Source: Rhodospirillales bacterium 70-18 (lineage in GTDB: Bacteria; Pseudomonadota; Alphaproteobacteria; Acetobacterales; Acetobacteraceae). Taken from it: a stretch of 48,980 nucleotides of DNA. Below, piece by piece: positions 1 to 9,208 of the stretch. The position numbers and the translations under genes are program-made. Below the pieces are notes generated by a model. The model was not told the DNA's origin and did no database searches. It was given only the letters and a program-made list of their open reading frames with translations. Numbering within the stretch: position 1 is the stretch's first letter; each line of letters starts with the position of its first letter. The stretch spans positions 201,920-250,899 of the forward strand of contig MKWE01000007.1 in NCBI GenBank assembly GCA_001899585.1, read 5' to 3'.

Positions 1-1268
1 CGCGACAGGGGGGCGCCGGAGAGCAGGCCGTTCACCCGCAGCGGCTCGCCGATGCATTGCTCCACCGTCATGCGCGGGTTGAGCGAGGCGAACGGGTCCT
101 GGAAGATCATGCGCATTTCGCGGTGGACGGGCTTGAGGCCGGCGCGGTCCAGGGTTGCCAACTCGGCCTCCTGCCCGTCGCGCAGGCGGTAGCTCACCTG
201 GCCGGCGGTGGGGCGCAGCACGCGGATGAGGCAGGAGCCGAGCGTGGTCTTGCCCGAGCCGCTCTCGCCGACGATGCCGAGGTTTTCGCCCTCGTAGAGG
301 TCGAAGCTGACGCCGCGCACTGCCGGGGTGGGCGGCTTGGCCTTGCGGAACAGCGACGCCTGGGCGGGGTAGGTCAATGCGAGGTCGCGCACCCGCAGCA
401 TCGGCTCCCCCGGGGTCACAAGCGGGCGCGCCGGGGGGGCGGCCATGCCGAGCTTTCGGGCGGCGTCCATCAGGCGGATGGTGTAGGGATCGACCGGGCG
501 GGCGAACAGCTCGCGCACGGGCGCATGCTCGACGACGCGGCCCTGGAACATCACCAGCACGTCGTCGGCGATTTGCGCCACCACGCCCATGTCGTGGGTG
601 ATGAACAGCACGGCCAGCCCGTGGTCCACCTGCAGCTTCTTGATGAGGCGCAGGATTTCCGCCTGGGTGGTGACATCGAGCGCCGTGGTGGGTTCGTCGG
701 CGATCAGCACTTTCGGGTTGCAGGCGAGCGCCATGGCGATCATGGCGCGCTGGCGCATGCCGCCACTGAACTCGAACGGGTAGCGCTGGGCGGCGTTCAC
801 CGGGTCGGGGATTTCCACCTGGCGCAGCAGGTCCACCGCGCGGGCCATCGCGTCGCGGCGGTTCATCAGGCCGTGGGCGACCAGCGCCTCGGCGATCTGC
901 CAGCCGATGCGGTGGATCGGGCTGAGCGAGGTCATCGGCTCCTGGAAGATCATCGCGATCTCACGGCCGCGGATGTCGCGGATCTGCCGGCGCTTGGGGT
1001 GGAGCCTGGCGATGTCCACCGTCGGGCCGGCCGGGTCGGGGGTGTAGAGAATTTCGCCGCCGACGATGCGGCCGGGGTGGCCGACGATCTGCAGGATGGA
1101 GCGCGCGGTGATGCTTTTGCCGCTGCCGCTTTCGCCGACGATGCACAGCGTCTGGCCGGAAGACAGCATGAAGCTGACATCGTCGACCGCCTTCAGCATG
1201 TGCCGGCCGATCGGGAACCAGGTTTTGAGGCTCTTCACCTGCAGGATAGGCCGGGGGCTAGTGGGCAT
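1..1268 (-). CDS. Fused dipeptide/oligopeptide-type ABC transporter ATPase (DppD-DppF-like), 3' end outside window
   Basis: Energises the importer encoded just upstream; cytoplasmic. Translating the minus strand from the ATG at 1266-1268 gives an open frame to the window edge (about 422 residues). It holds two complete nucleotide-binding starts: Walker A GESGSGKS near residues 45-52, signature FSGGMRQR, Walker B VLIADEPT and the His loop FITHD, then a second Walker A GESGSGKT near residue 335 followed by [12 protein letters not shown]. Two ATPases in one chain are known for this transporter class (usual length 530-620), so roughly the last 150 residues are missing. The ATG overlaps the end of the permease gene (its stop is at 1258-1260), so translation is probably coupled. 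Identity as a peptide/oligosaccharide importer ATPase is firm; substrate is inferred from neighbours. Confidence 0.9.
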   Translation of the reverse strand, partial: MPTSPRPILQVKSLKTWFPIGRHMLKAVDDVSFMLSSGQTLCIVGESGSGKSITARSILQIVGHPGRIVGGEILYTPDPAGPTVDIARLHPKRRQIRDIRGREIAMIFQEPMTSLSPIHRIGWQIAEALVAHGLMNRRDAMARAVDLLRQVEIPDPVNAAQRYPFEFSGGMRQRAMIAMALACNPKVLIADEPTTALDVTTQAEILRLIKKLQVDHGLAVLFITHDMGVVAQIADDVLVMFQGRVVEHAPVRELFARPVDPYTIRLMDAARKLGMAAPPARPLVTPGEPMLRVRDLALTYPAQASLFRKAKPPTPAVRGVSFDLYEGENLGIVGESGSGKTTLGSCLIRVLRPTAGQVSYRLRDGQEAELATLDRAGLKPVHREMRMIFQDPFASLNPRMTVEQCIGEPLRVNGLLSGAPLS

Positions 1269-2370
1269 GCGGGTCCGCCGCGTCGCGCAGGCCGTCACCG
1301 AGGAAGTTCAGCGCCAGCACGGTGATCGCCACCGCCGCGCCGGGCAGCAGCAGCCAGGGCGCCTGGGCGATCGACTGCACGTTCTGCGCCTCCTTCAACA
1401 GGGCGCCCCAGGAGATCGCCGGCGGTTGCAGGCCGAGGCCGAGGAAGCTCAGCGCCGTCTCGGCCAGGATCATCTGCGGGATGGCCAGGGTGACGGCGGC
1501 GATGATGTGGCTGGTGAGCGAGGGCAGCATGTGGCGGAAGATGATGCGCGGCTGGCTGCACCCGTCGAGCCAGGCGGCGGTGACGAAGCTTTCCGAGCGC
1601 AGCGAGAGGAAGCGGCCGCGCACCACCCGCGCCAGTTCGGTCCAGCCTATCAGCGAGATGATCAGCGTGATGGTGAAATAGGTGGCCATCGGCGGCCAGT
1701 CCTTCGGCAGCACGGCGGCCAGCGCCAGCCAGATCGGGATGGTCGGCAACGACAGGATGAACTCGATGACGCGCTGCACCGCCCAGTCGGTGCGCCCGCC
1801 GTAATAGCCGGACAGGCCGCCGAAGGTGATGCCCAGCAGCAGGCTGATCGACACGCCGAGCAGGCCGATCGACAGCGAGGCGCGGGAGCCGAAGATGATG
1901 CGGCTCAGCACGTCCCGCCCCTGCCGGTCGGCGCCCAGCAGGAACACGGTGTCCTCCTTGTGCTCCGGGCCGACCAGGTGGATGCGGCCGGGGATGAAGC
2001 CCCACATGAGGTACGGTTCGCCGGAAGCGAAGAACCGCAGATACACCTTGCGGTTGGCGTCCGGCACGTAGGCGGCGGCCAGTGTCACCGGGTCGCGCTT
2101 GAGCAGGAAGGCGTTCACGTAGGGGTGGAAGCGCAGGCCATCGGGCGTGCGGTCGAGGAAATGGATGGTCTGTGGCGGGTGGAATACCAGCCGCGCGTTG
2201 CTGTCGTCCGGGTTGAAGGGGGCGACGAACTCGGCGAACAGCGCGATGGCGTAGAGCAGGATCGTGACGGTCAGCCCCACCATCGCCAGCCGGTGGCGCC
2301 GGAAGCGCAGCCAGGTCAGGCGGGCCTGCGAGGCGGTGGCCAGGGTGTCGCGCGTGGCGGCCATGCTCAT
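1258..2370 (-). CDS. ABC transporter permease, DppC/OppC type
   Basis: Inner-membrane permease of a family 5 (dipeptide/oligopeptide/oligosaccharide) importer, 370 residues. The first hydrophobic segment follows the motif FRRHRLAMVGL, which is typical of the DppC N-terminus. A long periplasmic insert (about residues 45-150) is followed by the BPD_transp_1 core. The EAA-type cytoplasmic loop is visible around AAWLDGCSQPRIIFRHMLPS, and the C-terminus contains ETALSFLGLGLQPP, a DppC hallmark. I start at the ATG at 2368-2370, which shares an ATGA overlap with the stop of the preceding permease; longer in-frame upstream starts run inside that gene. Part of the operon binding protein, DppB-like, DppC-like, fused ATPase. 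Confidence 0.92.
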   Translation of the reverse strand: MSMAATRDTLATASQARLTWLRFRRHRLAMVGLTVTILLYAIALFAEFVAPFNPDDSNARLVFHPPQTIHFLDRTPDGLRFHPYVNAFLLKRDPVTLAAAYVPDANRKVYLRFFASGEPYLMWGFIPGRIHLVGPEHKEDTVFLLGADRQGRDVLSRIIFGSRASLSIGLLGVSISLLLGITFGGLSGYYGGRTDWAVQRVIEFILSLPTIPIWLALAAVLPKDWPPMATYFTITLIISLIGWTELARVVRGRFLSLRSESFVTAAWLDGCSQPRIIFRHMLPSLTSHIIAAVTLAIPQMILAETALSFLGLGLQPPAISWGALLKEAQNVQSIAQAPWLLLPGAAVAITVLALNFLGDGLRDAADPHAH

Positions 2371-3350
2371 TGGAAGCGTATCCGCGGGTCGAGCAGGGCC
2401 AGCAGGATGTCGGAGAGCAGCGTGCCAACCACGGTCAGCGTGCACATCAGCAGCAGGAAGGCGCCGGCCAGGTACTGGTCCTGCCCCAGCAGCGCCTGGA
2501 GCAGCAGCGGCCCGGCGGTGGGCAGGTTCAGCACGATCGACAGGATGACTGAGCCGGACACGAGGTTCGGCAACACCCAGCCGATGGTGCTGACGAACGG
2601 GTTGAGCGCCACGCGGATCGGGTAGCGCACCAGCAGGGTGAACTCCGACAGCCCCTTGGCCCGCGCGGTGTCCACATAGGGCTGGTGCAATTGGTCCAGT
2701 AGGTTGGCGCGCATGATGCGGATCAGGCTGGCGGCCCCGGAGGTGCCGAGGATGACCATGGGGATCCACAGATGCGCCATGAGGTCGCGCACCCGTGCGA
2801 GGCTCCATGGCGCGTCGATGAAGGGCGGCGAGAACAGCCCGCCCACGTCGCTATGGAACACCGAGACGCCGACATACATCAGCACCAGCCCCAGCAGGAA
2901 CCCCGGCACCGCCAGCCCGATGAAACCCAGCAGGGTGAAGAAATAGTCGCCAAAGGAGTAGCGCCGCACCGCCGAATACACGCCGATGGGCAGCGCCACA
3001 GCCCAGGTGAACAGCAGGGTGGAGACCGACAACACCAGCGTCAGCCCCATGCGCTCGCCGATCAGGTTCACCACCGGCTGCTGCCACTGGAAGGAGTAGC
3101 CGAAATCGCCGCGCACCACACCGCTGATCCAATCCCAGTACTGCACGATCAGCGGCTGGTCGAGGCCGTAGCGCTGGCGCATCGCGGCCAGCATCGCGTC
3201 ATCCACCGTTTCGCCCGAGGCCGCGAGCGCGGCTGCGTAGTTCTGCACGAAGTCGCCCGGCGTCAGCTTGATCAGCATGAACACGCTGATCGAGACCAGC
3301 AGCAGGAACGGCCCCATGCCAAGCAGCCGACGGAAGATGAAGCGGCCCAT
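2367..3350 (-). CDS. ABC transporter permease, DppB/OppB type
   Basis: 327 residues, the usual length for DppB. The N-terminus MGRFIFRRLLGMGPFLLLVS followed by LTPGD is the classic DppB/OppB start (family knowledge: one N-terminal helix, a periplasmic segment, then a five-helix core). RYGLDQPLIVQYWDW and the cytoplasmic loop YVDTARAKGLSEFTLLVRYP (EAA-like) are diagnostic. The C-terminus LLSDILLALLDPRIRF is also canonical. It starts 6 bases after the binding-protein stop and ends in an ATGA overlap with the next permease, so the operon is tightly packed. Confidence 0.93.
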   Translation of the reverse strand: MGRFIFRRLLGMGPFLLLVSISVFMLIKLTPGDFVQNYAAALAASGETVDDAMLAAMRQRYGLDQPLIVQYWDWISGVVRGDFGYSFQWQQPVVNLIGERMGLTLVLSVSTLLFTWAVALPIGVYSAVRRYSFGDYFFTLLGFIGLAVPGFLLGLVLMYVGVSVFHSDVGGLFSPPFIDAPWSLARVRDLMAHLWIPMVILGTSGAASLIRIMRANLLDQLHQPYVDTARAKGLSEFTLLVRYPIRVALNPFVSTIGWVLPNLVSGSVILSIVLNLPTAGPLLLQALLGQDQYLAGAFLLLMCTLTVVGTLLSDILLALLDPRIRFQ

Positions 3351-3356
3351 CCGCGG

Positions 3357-5264
3357 CTACTTGAAGTAATATTGCTGCGGCAGGGTCGGCGCCGGGTTCG
3401 GATAGTCCCAGGCATTCGGCATCGACGGCGGCACGTTGCCCAGCTTGTTGCTGCGCACGCCATAGGTGGTGACGGCGGAGACCGTGCCCACCACCTCGAA
3501 CCCGTCAGCGGCCAGGGAGAGCACCTGGCGGAACAGCGCGTCCGCCTTGGCCGGGTCGGCGGATTGCTTCCATTCGTCCCACAGCTTCATACGCTCCTTC
3601 ATGCCGGGCGACGGCTCCTCGCCCTGCTTGCCGCCGGTGGTGTACCACTTCACCCAGGGGATGCTCTGCCGGCTGTCCAGCGTGTGGATGGCCACCAGGG
3701 CGCGCGGGTCCAGCGTGGGGTTGCGCCCGCCGGGCACGGCGTAGGTGCCGATGTCATAGGTGGCGTTCTGGCCGCGCTCGTAATACAGCGAGCGCTCCAT
3801 GGTGTTGATGCCGAGATCGATGCCGATTTTGGCCCACTGCTTCTTGATCAGTTCCATGGTGTCGATCGCCGCCGTGTCCACCACCATGCAGTCCACCGTC
3901 AGGAACAGCTTCTCCCCGGAAGGCGTCAGGCGGAAGCCGTTGCCGTCGCGCTTGTTCAGGCCGAGCTTGTCCAGCATCGCGTTGGCCTTGGCCGGGTCAT
4001 AGTCGGTGTATTGCGTGCCCAGCCGCTTGTCGTAGAACTTGTCGCCCGGCAGCGGGCCGATCTGCCAGGGCCTGCCCTGGCCGAGGAAGACGATCTCGTT
4101 GATCTCGTTGCGGTCGATGCCCAGCGACAGCGCCACGCGGAAATCCTTGCTGGTCAGCCACGGCCGCGTTTTGGTGTTGGTGGTGGACTGGTTGAACCAC
4201 AGCGCCATCGCCGAACTGTCGGTGGGCGTCAGCTCCTCCAGCGAGTAGCCGCCCTGGGCGGCGTGCTGGGCCAGCACCGGCTTGTTGTTGATGGTGTTGA
4301 TGTGGCGCACCTGCAGGTCGAGCTGCCCGCCGATCGCGGCCAGCACGATCGCCTGCACGTCGCTGATCACCTTCAGGTCCAGCCGGTCGATATAGGGAAG
4401 CTGGTTGCCGGCGGTGTCCACCTGCCAGAAATACGGGTTGCGGCGCATGATCACTTGGCTGGCGCCGCCGGTATAGGGCGTCTGGATGATCCAGGGGTCC
4501 ATGGTCGGCTTCTCGGGATTGGCCCAGCGCGCCGGGATTTCGATGTCGCCGCATTTCTGGCGGAACAGGGTGGGCCAGTCCGGCTGATGCGTCGCCGCCA
4601 GCAGCTTCGGCAGGTCGGGGTTGTACTTCGGCGTGAACTGCTTGCAGTAGTGCATCGCATACAGCGTCGGGTGCTGGCCGAGCGGCGTTGCCAATACCTC
4701 CGGCAGGCGCAGGTAGGGGGCGGCGGCGATCAGCTTCACGGTGTACTCGTCCACCTTCTCGGCGCGGATCGGCTTGCCGGCGACCACGTATTGCGAGGGC
4801 GGGGCCGCGAAGAACTGCTTGTCGTTGAACAGGTAGTTGACGACGAAGGTGATGTCGTCGGCGGTGAACGGCGCGCCGTCCGACCATTTGGCGCCGGGGC
4901 GCAGATGGAAGGTGTAGGTGGTGGCGTCCGGGCTCATCTCCCAGCTTTCCGCGAGATTCGGCACCGGGTGCGAATAATCTGGCGCCCAGCGGGTAAGGCC
5001 CTGCGGCCCCACCATCTTCAGGATCGCGTTGTGGTCGGAATCACCGCGGATGGCCGAGCGCAATGCGCCGCCGTACTTGCCGACCTGGTCGACCGGCTTC
5101 ACCACCTCCGGATGGTCAGGCAGGCGCTTGGCCACCGGCGGCAACTTGCCCTGGGCGACCAGCGCGGCCAGGGCCGGCGCCTCGTGATACTCGGCCGCGC
5201 GCGCGGCCCATCCGCCCGTCATCGTGCCGGCGGCCAGCGCGGCCGCCATCACCCACTTGAACAT
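3357..5264 (-). CDS. Periplasmic substrate-binding protein of the ABC importer (SBP_bac_5)
   Basis: Captures the substrate in the periplasm and delivers it to the two permeases. About 635 residues, longer than DppA (about 535) and in the range of the oligosaccharide-binding branch of family 5. A Sec signal peptide is visible (MFKWVMAAALAAG, cleavage after AARAA). The family core is seen in LAESWEMSPDATTYTFHLRP and GAKWSDGAPFTADDI near residues 115-145. I chose the ATG at 5262-5264 over the ATG four codons upstream (5276), because GGAGGG then sits about 5 bases before it as a good ribosome binding site. First gene of the minus-strand operon. Substrate is not proven; the adjoining mannonate dehydratase and enolase-superfamily genes suggest sugar-acid-containing oligosaccharides. 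Confidence 0.9.
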   Translation of the reverse strand: MFKWVMAAALAAGTMTGGWAARAAEYHEAPALAALVAQGKLPPVAKRLPDHPEVVKPVDQVGKYGGALRSAIRGDSDHNAILKMVGPQGLTRWAPDYSHPVPNLAESWEMSPDATTYTFHLRPGAKWSDGAPFTADDITFVVNYLFNDKQFFAAPPSQYVVAGKPIRAEKVDEYTVKLIAAAPYLRLPEVLATPLGQHPTLYAMHYCKQFTPKYNPDLPKLLAATHQPDWPTLFRQKCGDIEIPARWANPEKPTMDPWIIQTPYTGGASQVIMRRNPYFWQVDTAGNQLPYIDRLDLKVISDVQAIVLAAIGGQLDLQVRHINTINNKPVLAQHAAQGGYSLEELTPTDSSAMALWFNQSTTNTKTRPWLTSKDFRVALSLGIDRNEINEIVFLGQGRPWQIGPLPGDKFYDKRLGTQYTDYDPAKANAMLDKLGLNKRDGNGFRLTPSGEKLFLTVDCMVVDTAAIDTMELIKKQWAKIGIDLGINTMERSLYYERGQNATYDIGTYAVPGGRNPTLDPRALVAIHTLDSRQSIPWVKWYTTGGKQGEEPSPGMKERMKLWDEWKQSADPAKADALFRQVLSLAADGFEVVGTVSAVTTYGVRSNKLGNVPPSMPNAWDYPNPAPTLPQQYYFK

Positions 5265-5393
5265 CCCACCCTCCATGGCCGCATTTGGCGCGGCTTCGGT
5301 TTTGTCGGTCAGTTCGCCCTCGCGCCATGCCTGTCGGCCGGTCGCGATGTTAGCGCAAACATGCTCCAGCCTGCGCGCGGGCCGCCCCGATCG

Positions 5394-6383
5394 TCAAGCA
5401 CGCCCGCCGGCCGCCTCCAGCGCCTGCATCACGCCGCGGATATAGCCGTAGCAGAACGCGAACGCCGTGCCCGACGGGTCGCGCGCGTCGATCTCCGGCA
5501 CATGGTCCGGCATGATCATGTAGCGGTAGCCAAGCTCGCGGTACAGCGCCAGCGAGCGCGCCATGTCCATGTCGCCCTCGTCGGGGAAGGTCTCCTTGAA
5601 CGCCAGCCGGCCGCCGCTGATGTTGCGGAAATGCACGTTGAAGATCTTGCCGCGCTCGCCGAACCAGCGGATGACGTCGAAGATCTCCCGGCCCGGCTCC
5701 GCCAGCATCTCGCCCACCGAGCCCTGGCAGAAATTCAGCCCGTGATAGGGGCTTTCGTGCATCGACACGAAGCGTTGCAGCCCGGCGACGGTGCCCAACA
5801 CCCGCGTCACCCCGCGATAGCCCGGCGGCGTGTAGGGGTCGTGCGGGTGGCAGGCCAGGCGCACGCGCGAGGCGGTCGCCACCGGCACGACGCGGGCGAG
5901 GAAATAGTCGATCCGCTCCCAGTTCTCCTCCTGGCCGACCACGCCGGCGATGGTGGGCGGCGCATCCGGGTCGGCCTTGTCCCAGATGAAGGCGGCGTTG
6001 CGCGAGCCGCCACGGCCGGGCTCCGGCGGCGTGCGCGGGATGCCGATGATGTTCATGTTGTATTTGGCGGCCGGGATGCCGGCGCGGGCGAGGTTCTCGA
6101 TCAGCCGGCAGATCGAGTCGATCTCGCGGTCACGCTCCGGACTTTTGCCCATCAGGATATGTGGGCTGTCCTGCTTCTCGATCGCCCGCGAGTTCATCGG
6201 CAGTTGCACCATCGCCAGCGAGAGGCCGAAACCCTCGATGTGCTCGCGCAACCTCTGCAGGTCGTCCAGCGTCCAGTCATGCGGGTTGCCGGGCGGATCG
6301 ACGCAGACATGCGTTACCCCCAGCTGCGCCCACATGCGATAGTCGGTGTCGTCGCGCGGGGCGACCTGGGTTCCCAGTTGCAT
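5394..6383 (-). CDS. uxuA: Mannonate dehydratase-like TIM-barrel enzyme (UxuA family)
   Basis: UxuA family enzymes dehydrate D-mannonate to 2-keto-3-deoxygluconate in hexuronate catabolism. The 329-residue protein carries family-typical motifs: CHPHDP, NFCQGSVGEM, FNVHFRNI and MIMPDHVP, which supply metal and active-site residues in UxuA. It is shorter than E. coli UxuA (394) but similar to a shorter alphaproteobacterial branch. Start is the ATG at 6381-6383, preceded by AGGAGA. It diverges from the enolase-superfamily gene at 6468 and lies downstream of the sugar-type ABC operon on the same strand, 129 bases away. Mannonate as substrate is inferred; the family assignment is solid. Confidence 0.82.
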   Translation of the reverse strand: MQLGTQVAPRDDTDYRMWAQLGVTHVCVDPPGNPHDWTLDDLQRLREHIEGFGLSLAMVQLPMNSRAIEKQDSPHILMGKSPERDREIDSICRLIENLARAGIPAAKYNMNIIGIPRTPPEPGRGGSRNAAFIWDKADPDAPPTIAGVVGQEENWERIDYFLARVVPVATASRVRLACHPHDPYTPPGYRGVTRVLGTVAGLQRFVSMHESPYHGLNFCQGSVGEMLAEPGREIFDVIRWFGERGKIFNVHFRNISGGRLAFKETFPDEGDMDMARSLALYRELGYRYMIMPDHVPEIDARDPSGTAFAFCYGYIRGVMQALEAAGGRA

Positions 6384-6467
6384 CGCGTTCTCCTGCTCTT
6401 GACCGTTCCCTCTTGGCGGGATGATGGTATCGATCACTCGACAAAAACAAGCCGCCGGGAAGCGTCC

Positions 6468-7616
6468 ATGAAAATCACCGACATCAGCGTGCGCGTGTTC
6501 ACCCATACCTCGCGCGAGGTGAAGGACAGCGATGGCCACACCCATCCCGGCGAGCCGCACAAGGTGCGCCACGCCCTGCTGACCATCACCTGCGACGACG
6601 GCAGCCAGGGCCATTGTTTCGCCGCCCCCGACCTTGTGCGGCCCAACCTGATCGACCGCTTCGTCAAGGTGGTGTTGCTCGGCCAGGACCCGTTCGCCCG
6701 CGAAAGGCTGTGGCAGGGGCTGGCGCATTGGCAACGCGGCAGCGGCGCGATGCTGACCGACCGCACACTGTCGATCGTCGATCTTGCGCTGTGGGACCTG
6801 GCCGGACGCAAACTCGGCCTGCCCGTCTACAAGCTGATCGGCTCCTACCGCGACAAGGTGCCCGCCTATGGCAGCACCATGTGCGGCGACGAGATGGAAG
6901 GCGGGCTGGCCACGCCCGAGGATTACGCGCGCTACGCCGAGTGGCTGGTAAAGCGCGGCTACAAGGCGATCAAGCTGCACACCTGGATGAAGCCGGTCTC
7001 CTGGGCGCCCGACCCGCGCATGGACGTGAAGGCCTGCGCCGCGGTGCGCGAGGCGGTGGGGCCCGACATGCGGCTGATGCTGGACGCCTATCACGGCTAC
7101 TCGCGCAGCGACGCGTTGTGGCTGGGCCGCGAGATCCAGAAGCTCGGCTACTACTGGTACGAGGAGCCGATGAACGAGTTCTCGATGTCCTCCTATGCTT
7201 GGCTCGCCACCAACCTGGACATCCCGGTGATCGGCCCGGAGACAGCGGACGGCAAGCACCACACCCGCGCGGAATGGATCAAGGCCGGCGCCTGCGACAT
7301 CAGCCGCACCGGGGTGCATGACGTGGGCGGCATCACGCCCGGGCTGAAATGCATCCACCTCGCCGAATCCTTCGGCATGGACAGTGAAATCCACGGCGGC
7401 GGCGCCGGCAACATGGTGCTCTGCGCGGTGCAGAAAAACGGCCTGTGGTACGAGCGCGGCCTGCTGCACCCGTTCATCGACTACGACGAGGTGCCCGGCT
7501 ACCTCAACACCCGCACCGACGCGATGGACGCCGAAGGCTTCGTGCACATGCCGCAACATCCCGGGTTGGGGGACGACATCAACTTCGAGTACGTCAATGC
7601 CAATTTGGTTAAGTAA
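6468..7616 (+). CDS. Mandelate racemase/muconate lactonizing enzyme family protein, probable sugar-acid dehydratase
   Basis: 382 residues, enolase superfamily. Visible catalytic set: K169-L-H171 on the second strand of the barrel (KxH variant of the usual KxK), metal ligands D206 (MLDAYHG), E232 (YEEPM) and E258 (GPETADG), and the general base region H309 in IHGGGAG. The N-terminal capping domain covers about residues 1-130. Members of this group usually dehydrate aldonic or aldaric acids to 2-keto-3-deoxy acids. Divergent from the mannonate dehydratase-like gene, sharing an 84-base promoter region, which supports a common sugar-acid pathway. Exact substrate cannot be read from sequence. The gene is followed at once by a hairpin repeat element. 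Confidence 0.85.
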   Translation: MKITDISVRVFTHTSREVKDSDGHTHPGEPHKVRHALLTITCDDGSQGHCFAAPDLVRPNLIDRFVKVVLLGQDPFARERLWQGLAHWQRGSGAMLTDRTLSIVDLALWDLAGRKLGLPVYKLIGSYRDKVPAYGSTMCGDEMEGGLATPEDYARYAEWLVKRGYKAIKLHTWMKPVSWAPDPRMDVKACAAVREAVGPDMRLMLDAYHGYSRSDALWLGREIQKLGYYWYEEPMNEFSMSSYAWLATNLDIPVIGPETADGKHHTRAEWIKAGACDISRTGVHDVGGITPGLKCIHLAESFGMDSEIHGGGAGNMVLCAVQKNGLWYERGLLHPFIDYDEVPGYLNTRTDAMDAEGFVHMPQHPGLGDDINFEYVNANLVK

Positions 7617-7744
7617 GGAAGCGGTTCTTTTTTGGAAAAAAGAACCAAAAAATTTTTATCTGCTGGAGTCTCCGCGACCTGCGCCGGACTCCAGCGGATA
7701 AAAGTTTTTTCGCTTCTTTTTGTCCACAAAAAGAAGACCTTCCC
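7617..7744 (+). repeat. Three-hairpin intergenic repeat, family 1 copy A
   Basis: About 128 bases bounded by GGAAGC and CCTTCC. It contains three inverted repeats: GGTTCTTTTTT/AAAAAAGAACC at 7623-7646, a 16-base stem at 7655-7670 with 7687-7702 (one mismatch), and CTTCTTTTTGT/ACAAAAAGAAG at 7713-7736. The same architecture recurs at 15663 and, inverted, at 29780. It begins immediately after the stop of the enolase-superfamily gene and could act as a terminator, since T-runs follow on both strands. Confidence 0.85.
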
Positions 7745-7767
7745 CTGAATCCTGCTACTCTTTTGCC

Positions 7768-8184
7768 ATGCTCGACATCCTCACCACCGACACCATCGAC
7801 CCGGCCTGGGAAACCCTGATCGGCAACGGCCTCAACGCCTTCAACGACACCGTCACCGGCTATGCCGACCGTCATCCGCTGGCCATTCTGGCCCGCGACG
7901 ACGATGGAACAGTGCCGGGCGGCGCGCTGGGTCGCTCGTCGCTCGGATTGCTGTTCCTCGATCTGTTCTACTTGCCCGCGTCGCTGCGTGGCGGCGGCAT
8001 CGGCCGCGACATCCTGGCCAGGTTCGAGGCGGAGGGCCGCCACCGCGGCTGCCGCTCGGCGGTGCTCTACACCATCAGCTTCCAGGCGCCCGAGTTCTAC
8101 GCCCGCCACGGCTGGCAGCGCTTCGGCGAAATCCCCTGCGACCCACCAGGCACCAGCCGCGTGTTCATGACCAAGACGCTATAG
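7768..8184 (+). CDS. GNAT-family N-acetyltransferase
   Basis: 138 residues, cytoplasmic. The acetyl-CoA binding motif A is visible as LPASLRGGGIGRDIL (RxxGxG-type) near residues 69-83, followed by the typical C-terminal half SAVLYTISFQAPEFYARHGW, in which the F-Y-x-x-x-G-(W/F) motif is a GNAT hallmark. The acceptor substrate is unknown; GNAT proteins acetylate small molecules, antibiotics or proteins. Start is the ATG at 7768-7770; a longer in-frame start at 7720 would lie inside the upstream hairpin repeat and is rejected. Single gene between repeat copies. Confidence 0.85.
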   Translation: MLDILTTDTIDPAWETLIGNGLNAFNDTVTGYADRHPLAILARDDDGTVPGGALGRSSLGLLFLDLFYLPASLRGGGIGRDILARFEAEGRHRGCRSAVLYTISFQAPEFYARHGWQRFGEIPCDPPGTSRVFMTKTL

Positions 8185-8209
8185 CGGGAGGACAGCCAGG
8201 CAGAAAGGA

Positions 8210-8284
8210 CCACAAAGAGACGTAGAGGCGGAGAGAAGAAACCCGGAGGGCTTCACCTCCCACATCCTCTCTCCGTGTCATATG
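8210..8284 (+). repeat. Intergenic hairpin repeat, family 2 copy 1
   Basis: Left arm CACAAAGAGACGTAGAGGCG then GAGAGAAG; partial right arm CCTCTCTCCG at 8266-8275, with a nested GGAGG/CCTCC hairpin at 8245-8260. The left arm matches the reverse complement of the right arm of copy 2 (14652-14725) almost base for base. It lies between two convergent genes, so it may serve as a shared terminator. Confidence 0.7.
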
Positions 8285-8300
8285 GATCTGCCATCCTCCG

Positions 8301-9197
8301 CTACACTGGCGGCATCCGCCACATCCCCGCCTCGTACCCCGCCGCATACGTGTTGTTGGTGGTCGCCGGGTTCCGGTTGACCATGGCGCGCGCGAACATC
8401 GGGTGGCGCATGCTGCGCACCTCATGCTCGATGGTGGCCAGCACCGCACCGCTGTCCAGATCGACGATGTCCTGAAAGCGGTACTGGCTCTGGCTGCTCT
8501 CCTCGGTCACCAGCCCGCGCGCCAGCAGGCGGCCATGCACGCCGGAGAAATCGGCGATGGCAATCTGCACATGGTGGCCGTCGAACGGCGCCAGCGCGGC
8601 GTCGGTCTCGCGGAACACCAGGCTCTCCGCCAGCCCGATCGGCACCCGCGCGAAGGCGCCGTGCGCGTCGCGGGCCGCATCGGCGGGGTTGTCCAGCACC
8701 TCGCGATAGAAGCGGGCGATGCCGGCGGCGGTGCCGGGCGCCACGTCCACCTCCACATAGGGCATGCCCAGCAGCATGCGGCCGAACCGCGCCTCGTCGG
8801 GCGCGTGCAGGCGGATACGGTTGCCCCAGGGGCACACCGCCTCGATCGCGCCACCCGCCCGGCGCCAGGCAAACCGCGTGCCCGCCAGCCGCGGCGCCAC
8901 CATCGCCAGCCGCTCGGCCAGCGCGTCCAGGTCGGGCACCACCAGCCCGGTGGTGCCGCGCAGCACCTGCGCCGGCCCCACCGGCAGATGGAACTGGCAG
9001 GTGCCCACGTTCACCCACATGTTGTCCACGCCCACCACCAGATAGGGGTCGCGCGTCAGCCCCAGCCCCATGATGTAGAACAGCGTGGCCAGGCGCTGGT
9101 CGGGCACGCGGATATTCACGTGGCCGAACTCGACGATGTTGCCGACATCCTCGGTGGTGCGGTCGAACACCGGCTTGGCAGGCTGTGCGTCGTTCAT
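8301..9197 (-). CDS. VOC-family (glyoxalase/bleomycin resistance/extradiol dioxygenase fold) protein
   Basis: 298 residues with two VOC modules: the first begins at VEFGHVNIRVPD (about residue 27) and the second at MPYVEVDVAPG (about 148). The order beta-alpha-beta-beta-beta is suggested by NMWVNVGTCQFHLP and NRIRLHAPDE. VOC enzymes are metal-dependent and include glyoxalases, epimerases and ring-cleavage dioxygenases; the reaction here is not identifiable. Start ATG at 9195-9197 is preceded by GAAGGGGA. It lies 11 bases downstream of the crotonase gene on the same strand, so the two form an operon and probably act on related substrates. Confidence 0.8.
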   Translation of the reverse strand: MNDAQPAKPVFDRTTEDVGNIVEFGHVNIRVPDQRLATLFYIMGLGLTRDPYLVVGVDNMWVNVGTCQFHLPVGPAQVLRGTTGLVVPDLDALAERLAMVAPRLAGTRFAWRRAGGAIEAVCPWGNRIRLHAPDEARFGRMLLGMPYVEVDVAPGTAAGIARFYREVLDNPADAARDAHGAFARVPIGLAESLVFRETDAALAPFDGHHVQIAIADFSGVHGRLLARGLVTEESSQSQYRFQDIVDLDSGAVLATIEHEVRSMRHPMFARAMVNRNPATTNNTYAAGYEAGMWRMPPV

Positions 9198-9208
9198 CGC
9201 GATCCCCT

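Noticed and set aside
57-1325. 422-residue plus-strand frame
   Set aside because: It is antisense to the clearly recognisable double ATPase and has no protein features.
2772-6467. Long plus-strand frame leading into the enolase-superfamily gene
   Set aside because: The first 1200 codons are antisense to the ABC operon and the mannonate dehydratase-like gene and show no motif; the real start is the ATG at 6468.
5265-6467. Search for a regulator gene or clear operator beside the sugar-acid genes
   Set aside because: Only a weak dyad around TGGTATCGATCA was seen in the divergent gap; not convincing enough to call.
7609-7744. Short frames with KKEPK- or KKNQKT-like peptides in the repeat elements
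   Set aside because: They arise from the T/A-rich hairpins of family 1 repeats and recur wherever these occur; no ribosome binding sites.
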